From: Candolleomyces eurysporus | Taxonomy: Eukaryota > Basidiomycota > Agaricomycetes > Agaricales > Psathyrellaceae | Direction of reading: 5' to 3' | Assembly: GCA_027579435.1 (NCBI GenBank) | Contig: JANBPK010000999.1 | Location: 1-31,702 of the forward strand | Length of the DNA: 31,702 nucleotides | Shown: positions 24,100-31,702 of the stretch, in pieces | Position numbering within the stretch: position 1 is the first letter of the stretch | How the letters are laid out: each line of letters opens with the position of its first letter | Program-made: the position numbers and the translations under genes | The notes under the pieces: model-generated | Told to the model about the DNA's origin: nothing | What the model saw: only the letters and a program-made list of their open reading frames with translations | Database searches by the model: none

Positions 24100-24372
24100 T
24101 TATAGCCTCCGCCAAGACTGCCTTAAGAACTGGTAGACACGGTTGTAGCTCTCACGTCCTCCGATAATGTTTGTCGCAACTCCACTATGAAGGCACTCGG
24201 TCTCGTTAGCAAGGGCTAGCATCTGGGATACAGGAAGCATCTTTTCCGCCGGATCGTTGTCGAGGAGTCAAGCCAGAATGAACACTCCGTCGCCAATTTG
24301 AACGACTTGATCAATCGCAAAACATTTTTCTTGACGGTGCATCGAAGATTATTCGAGCGTACCATTCCCTCG
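24100..24372 (-). pseudogene. Relic of an unrecognised gene (copy 2), C-terminal end
   Basis: The minus strand reads MVRSNNLRCTVKKNVLRLIK, one frameshift, GDGVFILA, an in-frame TGA, LLDNDPAEKMLPVSQMLALA, then NETECLHSGVATNIIGGRES, YNRVYQFLRQSWRRL and TAA. The clean long open end suggests a recent loss of function or a lost 5' part. It is convergent with seven-TM gene c. A second, more decayed copy lies at 6648-6905. I do not recognise the family. Confidence 0.55.
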
Positions 24373-24399
24373 GGATGTCACTAGCGAGGGCCTGTGCTA

Positions 24400-24665
24400 C
24401 CGATGCGTCTCGCGGTGAATGGTCGGGCGAGGATTATGAGCGGAACGGGCAATAATCGCAGGCTAGACGAGCGGCGCAGGGCTATGTCTACCGACGAAAG
24501 TTGGCAACGAGCAGAAACAAACAGCACCGGCCTATGTGCGCCAACTAAAGTCAGCGACATGCCCCGGGCGACGAGCACGAGCGGAGACGAGCAGCGCTGG
24601 CCTATGTATAACAACAAAAGATAGCGACATAGACCCGGGGACGAGCAGGAGCAGAACGAGCAGGC
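24400..24665. repeat. Degenerate tandem repeat, about 70-nt unit
   Basis: Roughly three units contain GACGAGC(A/G)GCGC, GGCCTATGT, a short AACAAAAG-type segment, AGCGACAT and CCCGGG. A related array lies downstream of seven-TM gene b at 12550-12690, in the opposite orientation, as expected for inverted blocks. There is no coding support. Confidence 0.6.
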
Positions 24666-24797
24666 ACCGGGATGTCAGGAGTTGGCTTATAGTATTATAG
24701 AATGGTATGTAGACAGAATAAACGAATGTGTCTGAGATAAAATCACAGAATTATTGCAAAAAAGACATCGGGAGTTTGTGGTACAAGAAACATTAAA

Positions 24798-26488
24798 TTA
24801 CCACTCAGCATCACAAATATGTTTAGTCTGAATGGTTATCGAGATCCCGTCAAGTGCACGAATCGACTCGACTGCTTTCAGTTGCGCTTCGGTGAGACCA
24901 TGCACGCCTTTGATGTTCGGAAGGTAAACAAGCAGATTCGGCTTGGCGGCGTTGGCGACCTTCATGGCGTTGGCATCATTTTCCGTTGTGGTACCAGCAA
25001 GGCTTCTCGAGTGCAAAAATGTCGAGAAGGACCTCCAATAAGATGGGCCGCGAATGAAAGGTTTAGCACGGTAGGGCTGCGGATCCACACCCCGCGAATG
25101 CATGCAGATCTCGCGAATGTTGGGGAGTAATTCTTGGGGGTTAACGGGCGCTCCGGTGTCTTCAAGGTCTTCGCAAGTCGGTTCGCCGGTGAACCAAGTG
25201 TCGAGACACAACTTCCGCACGGAGGAGAGGGATTCAAGAAGGTAGTGAAGGGCCTCATTATCTTGGAGGAACCAGCACGTGAGGTGAAATTCCCGTATAT
25301 TTGACCCCCATTTCTCGAGGAAGTCGATCAGTTGCGGGAATGTCGTCCAGAGACGTTGTTGGGTGGTGTCAACATCATGATAGATGGATGTAGGATTAAT
25401 AATCTGGAGGGCGGAGAGGGAAGGGGCACGAATTTTGGAGAGGATGGTGAACGAGAAGGTATCGCGTATTTTGAGGCGACGGAGGCGGGGAAACTCGTAA
25501 ATCGGCGCGTGGTCTGGGAAAGGGAATAACTTGAAGGGGATCATGTTTAGAGCGAGTTCTTTGAGAGACGAAAAACCGCCGAGCTTGGAAAACCACAGCT
25601 CGGGTTCGACGTAGGATACCGACAGGTGCAGCTTGCTAAGGCTTGAATGACCACCAAGCAGCGCCAAGTCACAAGCTTCGGAGCTGGCCATCCCGAAATG
25701 CAAAGTTTTGAGCGCCGGAAATGATAATTCAATGAGGTCGGGGTCCGAGTCTGCAGATCGAGATATGGGTCCATCGTCGCCAGCCCTGAAGCTTAAATAA
25801 CGGGTCTCCCATCTTGCTCCGTTCGAAGCTTTCAACTTTTCCTCGAAGATCCGAAGGTTAGTCGTTGTTGAGTTCAAAGCCATCGCCGTCAGGCGGGATC
25901 GTTGAGAGAATAAGTAATCTATCCAATCGCTGGGAATGGGTTGTTTCCTGACCCATGAGAACCCCAGTTTGAGATGTAGAGAGGGTCCCGCCCGCTCCAA
26001 GTATTTCTGAGCACCCCGGATAAGCTCAGCGGCATCCAGGAAGTCATGGAAGTCGATCCAAACATTGGTCCATAGGGAGTGGGTAGAGAATGCCACCTCG
26101 CGCCACATCCTACAAACCGCACGCAGGTTCTTGAAGTGCGAACGATTTGTTGAGTCGGTGGGGGAGATGTGGTGCCAGCCTGGGTTGACCGCGATTTGCA
26201 GGATGTCAGCCAATATTTCGGGGGGCAGCTTTCGCCACGGCGAAAGGATCGGGGCTATCTGGTCGTCCCTTTTCGCTTTGAGAGTGTTATATTGTGATTG
26301 TAGTTGAGACAACCGCGCTTGGAGCGTCGTAATTTCATCTTGCAGCCCTTTCAGCTCGAGATCGATGTGCTGCAGGGTCTGTAAAGCCATTGACTTTCTT
26401 CCGACTTTGGAGGATCGTTGTTCCCTATAAGCCTGAGCAAAGAGCTTTGGGTTGAGAGGCTATCAGAAGGCTTATCGCTGGAGATCAT
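24798..26488 (-). CDS. F-box protein C (family 1)
   Basis: From the ATG at 26390 there is an uninterrupted 530-residue frame. It has the coiled coil (LQHIDLELKGLQDEITTLQA), an F-box-like domain (LSPWRKLPPEILADILQIAV, RAVCRMWREVAFSTHSLWTN), an LRR-like body with FLQDNEALHYLLESLSSVRK and the end LDGISITIQTKHICDAEW. The family start (MISSDK...) is at 26488, but one base is missing near 26391 relative to copies A and B. The first 33 residues are therefore out of frame with the rest, and translation would have to start at 26390. F-box and coiled coil survive either way, so it may still work. Its 5' flank keeps the family promoter and a CACGTG box. Confidence 0.75.
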
Positions 26489-26555
26489 GGCTGGCGAAAG
26501 GAAAGGTTCGTTTAGGGAACGAGTCCATGGCAAGCATGACCGCATCAAGACACTT

Positions 26556-26561
26556 CACGTG
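26556..26561. promoter_or_regulatory. CACGTG E-box in the F-box C promoter
   Basis: On the coding strand the context is CCATGCACGTGAA, identical over 13 nt to the box upstream of F-box A, and 68 nt before the ATG at 26488. Confidence 0.45.
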
Positions 26562-26750
26562 CATGGTAAATTCAAGGTTTTTTGATTCGATATGTCGTAG
26601 TCTCCAGGAGTGATCAGCGTGGTCAGACTAAACGAATTTATGTCAGGGTGTGAAATAGGATAGTCGGACAACGGACATTATCTCTGAGCATAATGTTGTT
26701 TAAATGTAACGTGAAAATCTCGGAGCGTTGGTGTTACAGAAAGCATTTAA

Positions 26751-28511
26751 TCATCGCCCAACATTACAAGAACGCACACTTTCAATAGCTATCGACACCC
26801 CATCAAGCTCACGAATTGACTCGAGAGCCTGCAATTGGGCATCATCCACTCCCTTCACGCCCTCCAAATCCGGAAGAAAAACAACCAAGTTCGGCTTGCT
26901 TGTCCTGCCCGTAGAGCTGCTGTGCTCGGAGCCTTCTGTTGCGGCACCAGCAACACCGATACCCGATGCCTCGGGAATCGAATTCCTCGAGCGCAAGAAT
27001 GCGAGTAAGGACCTCCAACCAGGTGGACTACGGGCGAACGGCACAGCGTTAGTGGCCCACCGCTTGTAAAGCGTGTAATGAAGGCAGATCGCGCGAAGCT
27101 GAGGGAGTAACAACGCCTGATTGTATACAACGTCTACAACCCCCGCCGGGGCCTGCTCCTCGACGTTATCAGAGGCTGATGCAGCCGGAGAGTCGGAGCC
27201 GTCCGTGAACCAAGTGTCAAGGCAGAGCCTCCGCACGGAGGGGAGGCGTTCGAGGAGGTGGCGAAGGGCGTCGTTATCTTGGAGGAACCAACACCTGATG
27301 TCGAATTCCTGGATGTTCGACCCAGCATCCTGGAGGAAGCCGAGCAGCTTGGGAAACGTGTTCCAGAGACATTGTTGAAGCCTCTCGATAAGACTCGGCG
27401 GCGCTTCTGGATAGAAAGCGGTATCGATATGAAGGAAACGGAGGGAATGGACTTCTATTTTGGAGAAGAGGGTGAACGAGCAGGCGTTGCGTATCACTAG
27501 CTTCTGCAAGTGGGGGAAGGAGCAGGTCGACACGTTGTTTGACAAAGGCACGGAGCCGTTCATGACGAGGGTGAGTTCTTGGAGGTTCGAAAAGCGGCCT
27601 AGCTTTGAAAAATATATGTCGGGTCTGACGGGGACCAGGTGCAAGTGCATCTTGATAAGGCTTGAATGACCATCAAGGATGGCAACATTACAGCCGTCGT
27701 CTGCGTTGTACCCAAAATACAAACTCTCGAGCACTGGGAAACAATTCATAATATTGGAGGTAGCCGATGTAGTCATGGGCATACTGGGCCCAAGTTCAAC
27801 GCTTAAATAGCGTGTCTCCCAACTTGCTCCGGCTGAGGCTTCCAACCTTTCCTCCAAGGCACGAAAGTGCGACCCGTTCAGAGTCAAAGCCATCTTTGTC
27901 AGGCGGGATCGCTGAGAGAACAGGTACCCCAGCCAATCATTGGAAATCAACCGTCGGATCCGAGTCCATTTGAATCCCAACTCCAGAGGCCGAGAAGGTC
28001 CCGCCCGCTCGAAGTATTTTTGGACACCCCGAATAGCATCGGCCACTTCCTCTGTTCTGCCAATGGCATCGAAGTCGATCCAAATGTTGGTCCAGAGAGA
28101 GCATGTGGAGAAGGCCACTTCGCGCCACATCCTGCAGACTGCACGCAGGTCCCGGAAGTGCGAGCGATTGGTTGACTCGGCGGGGGTGATGGAACTGCAA
28201 TCCCAGCCTGGGTTGACCGCGAATTGCAGGATGTTGGTCAGAATATCCGGGGGCAGCCTTCGCCACGGCGATAATATCGGGAATATCTGACCGTCTCTTC
28301 TCTCTTTGAGGGCCGTGTGTCGTGATTGCAGTTGGGAGAGCGTTGCTTGGACCGCTGTGATTTCATCTTGCAGCTCACCGAGCTCTTTATCGACGACCTC
28401 CAGCGTCTGCGAAGCCAGCTCGCACTCCTCTAGCGTTGGGGGATCGTTATTCCCTATAACTCTGGCCAAAGGATCGTGATTTGACGGACTTTGAGGTGGG
28501 TTATGGGCCAT
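26751..28511 (-). CDS. F-box protein D (family 1), intact, 586 residues
   Basis: Single-exon frame with no break. I take the ATG at 28511 (MAHNPPQSPSNHDPL) rather than the one 43 codons upstream, because it aligns with the start of genes A-C. Domains: RVIGNNDPPTLEECELASQ, a coiled coil to about residue 70, an F-box-like domain from LSPWRRLPPDILTNILQFAV to SLWTNIWIDF (about residues 77-135), then an LRR-like body with SNLQELTL, FLQDNDALRHLLERLPSVRR and the terminal LDGVSIAIESVRSCNVGR. Its likely role is to bind Skp1 through the F-box and choose substrates for an SCF ubiquitin ligase. It is the most diverged of the four and the only one without an indel. It lies head-to-tail behind C and divergent from the SPX-RING gene. 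Confidence 0.88.
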   Translation of the reverse strand: MAHNPPQSPSNHDPLARVIGNNDPPTLEECELASQTLEVVDKELGELQDEITAVQATLSQLQSRHTALKERRDGQIFPILSPWRRLPPDILTNILQFAVNPGWDCSSITPAESTNRSHFRDLRAVCRMWREVAFSTCSLWTNIWIDFDAIGRTEEVADAIRGVQKYFERAGPSRPLELGFKWTRIRRLISNDWLGYLFSQRSRLTKMALTLNGSHFRALEERLEASAGASWETRYLSVELGPSMPMTTSATSNIMNCFPVLESLYFGYNADDGCNVAILDGHSSLIKMHLHLVPVRPDIYFSKLGRFSNLQELTLVMNGSVPLSNNVSTCSFPHLQKLVIRNACSFTLFSKIEVHSLRFLHIDTAFYPEAPPSLIERLQQCLWNTFPKLLGFLQDAGSNIQEFDIRCWFLQDNDALRHLLERLPSVRRLCLDTWFTDGSDSPAASASDNVEEQAPAGVVDVVYNQALLLPQLRAICLHYTLYKRWATNAVPFARSPPGWRSLLAFLRSRNSIPEASGIGVAGAATEGSEHSSSTGRTSKPNLVVFLPDLEGVKGVDDAQLQALESIRELDGVSIAIESVRSCNVGR

Positions 28512-29147
28512 GGCTGGAGATCGAGGGGTGGGGAGAGGAAGAACGCGTTTTGCGAGTGGCACCGGCTGTTCGCAGTGGCAAGCATAATGAGCTGCAATGC
28601 ACGTGCGTTGGCCCGTTAGTACATTGGCTCGTGCCCTCAAGTCTTTGGGCCCCCGTTTCGCAAATTTACCAAGACCTTAAGAGGTGGAAGAGCTAGATTA
28701 TAATATCCTATCTCTGCCCGGCCGTGAATGTTGCCGCCAGACGCAAGTCAGACCAGAAATATCAGCACCAGTTCCTGTAATGGGACGCACGTTCGTAGTC
28801 TTATCAACGGCTGCGGGAATAGGAATTGTGAAGAAGCCAAGCTATGTCAAACTTCCCATTACGATAAATACACCTATGCTTTCATCTCCCATGATTCCTG
28901 ATGCCCATCCCGGTCCAAACGCTATTTTACAGCAATCCCTTCGATATTTCTCTGCGTCGTACTCTGCAAGGCTGCGGCTACGGTGCGGGGATTGGACTGC
29001 TTCCGAAAATGGCGATCGGGATGGACGAAAATGGCAACGCTCTCAGGAACAGCACAAGGACCGCCTGGGCTCTGTTCTCATCCGGCTCTTGCACAGCAAC
29101 TCTATGCCTCTCCCCAGCCTTAAACTGTAGCAAATCTACTTGAAGCC
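28512..29147. promoter_or_regulatory. Divergent promoter region between F-box D and the SPX-RING gene
   Basis: No supported gene; a plus-strand open frame through most of it has no recognisable content. CACGTG at 28600-28605 is 89 nt before the F-box D start, matching the spacing in A and C. An in-frame TGA just before the ATG at 29148 supports that start for the SPX-RING gene. Confidence 0.45.
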
Positions 29148-31143
29148 ATGCATTTCTCGAAAACCTATGCACAGATCCTCCAGGAGCTACCTCCAGATCT
29201 CCGTGAAAATGCGATCCAATACCGCCAGGTGAATATGGGGTATCAAATCGTTCTGATTTTTCCTTTTGCTCATTTTCGGACCCCTGTAGTTGAAGAAGCT
29301 GATAAACAGAATCGTGTCAGAGCTCTCTTCGCTTGGTTTGAGCCCCACGGTGCTGCAGGAGCTCATAAATGAAGGGGCGTTGTCGGAAGAGGCTAACGCG
29401 GATACGGTTCCGAAGAACGAAATTCCAGCTGAAGATGCCAAGACCGGTCTTCCAAGGATCGCCTACGAACTTGTTGAACACTCGGATCGGATAGAGCCAC
29501 ATTTGAGGCTCTGGGTCGACGTTCCAGACGGTGTCAACGTTTCGACGGATGCGAACCCCCTTTCACCGCAGGAGGAGGATGTGGAGGAGGAGAAAGAGGA
29601 TAAGCTAAGGACGGAGGAAGAAAAGAAGGAGATGAGGCCAACAACCAATGTTTTGTGGTCACTTCACCAGATTCTTCAAGAGCGCCATCCCGATTCTCCA
29701 GTAGAAGAGGTGGCCTCAACGGAGCTCGCTGCTCCAGGCGACGCAGGTTTGGATTCGACAGACGCCATAATACCCCAGTGCGTACTTTATCTACTCCGAA
29801 TACCCTCGCTCAAGTTTTTTCTATCTTTATCAGAATAACAAGCCCAGGAGTAGCTTCGCATGGCGGTCAAACACGAGAAGTCATCATACCCCTCGCCTCT
29901 GATACCGAATTTTTCAACAACCTCATCACGGCTCTCGAAGGCATGTCAACGCACATGCAGAGCGTAAACGACGATTTCACGAAGAATCTCAGGTCGCTTT
30001 CAACGTCGATATCAGACTCTGCATTACCTGCATCTGCTTCGTCTTCATTCATTCCCCATTCCGCTGTGACCTCGCATCCAGGCTCAATCATGGTTTCGAC
30101 CATGCAACCTAGACAGGTGTGCCCACCATATCTCCTACTTTTCCCGGCCAAGCCATTTTTCTGACATCGGATTTCTGTGACGTCATCACAGAGCGATCTA
30201 TATTCTTGGAGAGAAATATTCCAGCTTTATGTCGAAGCTGAAATCTTCGAACACGTCGGGGAAGTCAATCATGGGCAACATTCTGTGGAAGAGAGCGAAA
30301 AGCGGTTGCAGCTGTTCGTGCAACAGGCGACACAAAGAGGTCTCGCCGACCGCAGCAAATTCAAGAGCAAGCAAAGTCGGCGAGCGCTGCAGAACTTTAT
30401 CGAATTGAATCTATTTATTCTTAATATCAAAAAGGTCTGTATACATTTATGCCGTCGCTTCTCTTCATTTATCTCATAAACCGAACTTCTTCCAACCGCT
30501 GACATGGTCGTGTTTTCCCCATAGTTCTCTGAAGCCAGCTCAGAAGCCACCCGCAAGATCCTCAAAAAGCACACAAAGCGCACCGCGCTCCCTCTCTCGC
30601 TCTCCACATCCACAACCGGGACTACCACCTCATCCGTCATAACAACGGGCCACCTCTCCCTCCTCTCCCGCCTAAGCAACACCGCCCTCCCACGCACGCT
30701 CGTCCAAGCCATCGGCGAGACTCTCCTCCCCGTGATACCCCACGTCGACGACTACGCCTGTCTGATATGCACGGCTATCGCGTTCAAGCCCATACGGCTA
30801 AACTGCGGACATTTGTTCTGTGTCAGGTGTTTGGTGAAGATGCAGAAGAGGGGTCAGGCGGACTGTCCGCTGTGTAGAGCACCGGTCGTGTTGAGTGCGA
30901 ATAAATGTACGTACGCCTCGCTCTCTCTCCCTCCCCTGTCTTTTGTCCGTTTATCGTACTGACAAAACACCCTCTGCCCGCTCCCTCGCAATAGCCAACG
31001 TAGACTGGGCGCTCCTTAATTTTATGCAAGACTGGTTCCCTGTTGAATCTCGCGAGAAGCTGAAAGCGAATGAACGGGAGGCGTCTAGAGAGGAGCTTGA
31101 GGAGCTGGGTCTGGATCCGGACAAAACCTGCGTCGTGATGTAG
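29148..31143 (+). CDS. SPX domain-RING finger E3 ubiquitin ligase, six exons
   Basis: Exons are 29148-29228, 29290-29777, 29834-30116, 30192-30434, 30525-30906 and 30995-31143, with GT-AG introns, joining into 541 residues. The N-terminus MHFSKTYAQILQELPPDLRE, then IQYRQ-LKKLINRIVSELSSLG is the start of an SPX domain. Its later helices are in exon 3 (VIIPLASDTEFFNNLITALE) and exon 4 (FQLYVEAEIFEHVGE, RSKFKSKQSRRALQNFIELN). SPX domains sense inositol pyrophosphates as a signal of phosphate status. Residues 444-482 form a C3HC4 RING: CLIC, C459-G-H461, C464, C467 and CPLC. Related proteins are S. pombe Pqr1 and plant NLA, which limit phosphate uptake by ubiquitylation. Residues about 100-165 are an acidic insertion. 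The intact reading suggests a functional housekeeping gene at the edge of the cluster. Confidence 0.93.
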
Positions 31144-31702
31144 ATATCTGTCCATCTCCTCTTCTCTCCTCAGAAGGTTTTCGCGGTTTTATGTATGTGC
31201 TCTATGGGTTCCGTTCCACGGGGGTTTCATTTCTTTTTATTCGTTCATCTATTACATACGTATTGCTGTCTTTTCTTCCCTTTTGTGCTTCGGGTTCTGG
31301 GGAATTGTCGGTTTATCTGCTCGTTGCTGCCCCTCCACCTCCACCCGCCCTGACGCCTTCCTCGGGTCTTTTCTGGTCTATGTATCGGGTTCCTTGTTTT
31401 TTCGTGTTCTCCTACTCAGGTACCATGTTGACTCTCCCCAACGCACTGTTGTACACCAATGCTTGTTATACCAACCCCCAACACGCGGAAAAGTGATCAT
31501 TGCTCTTTTTTTTGCTTCGAATCGAGTTGTTTCGGATTGTCTACTAGTGTAGTCTGTACACCTGCTGTGTCATAATAATACAATTTGTACTTTACATCGT
31601 CGCGGTCGTAAAATGAGTAGTACTCGTAGGCACATCGTCAAGAGTGAGATGACGGATAGAGAGAGAAAAAGGAAAAGGTGAGGTCATAAGAGAACGAAAG
31701 AT
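31144..31702 (+). other. 3' region of the SPX-RING gene
   Basis: It contains the presumed 3'UTR (T-rich, with AATAATAC near 31574) and spacer. I see no coding sequence or repeat; the short open frames here lack recognisable content. Confidence 0.4.

Noticed and set aside
28512..28640. Upstream ATG extending F-box D by 43 residues
   Set aside because: The extension has no match in genes A-C, and the CACGTG box and family start favour 28511.
28684..29130. 148-codon plus-strand frame upstream of the SPX-RING gene
   Set aside because: No recognisable motif, no introns to join, and it occupies the divergent promoter region. It is likely chance.

Overview
The window looks like a repeat-rich accessory stretch of a basidiomycete (probably Agaricomycete) genome. 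The grounds are protein genes split by short GT-AG introns of about 50-90 nt, expanded F-box families, a fungal triosephosphate isomerase, an SPX-RING protein and a Ty3/gypsy-type Gag. Single Ns are scattered through it, several of them inside homopolymers. There they behave as inserted consensus characters: deleting two of them restores a reading frame.

Layout. 1-2561: left-truncated LTR retroelement on the minus strand (LTR plus decayed gag). 2562-3330: remnant of F-box family 2 (FBX2-i), then a 23-codon tail relic of F-box family 1. 3713-6641: F-box gene A (+) and a broken TPI copy (-). 6648-10678: relic of an unknown gene, seven-TM gene a, remnant X-a and FBX2-ii (the last three minus). 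10910-12440: decayed cytochrome P450 (+). 12550-12900: minisatellite. 13220-16290: seven-TM gene b, X-b and FBX2-iii (minus). 16732-16984: MITE. 17148-20236: F-box gene B (+) and an intact six-exon TPI gene (-). 20780-23707: FBX2-c and X-c remnants and seven-TM gene c (+). 24100-24665: second copy of the unknown relic and a degenerate tandem repeat. 24798-28511: F-box genes C and D (-). 29148-31143: intact six-exon SPX-RING gene (+).

The region is built from two recurring blocks. Block 1 is a family 1 F-box gene convergent with TPI (two copies). Block 2 is FBX2 - X - seven-TM membrane protein (three copies, one inverted), with a lone FBX2 end cut by the LTR element. In each block some copies stay open and others carry frameshifts, stops or truncations. 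The genes that look functional are TPI, SPX-RING, seven-TM b and c, and F-box D. F-box C and seven-TM a are possible. F-box A and B are one or two indels from open. The ordinary housekeeping genes (TPI, SPX-RING) are embedded in or beside a rapidly turning-over F-box/membrane-protein cluster. I see no operon-like pathway and no RNA gene or CRISPR array.
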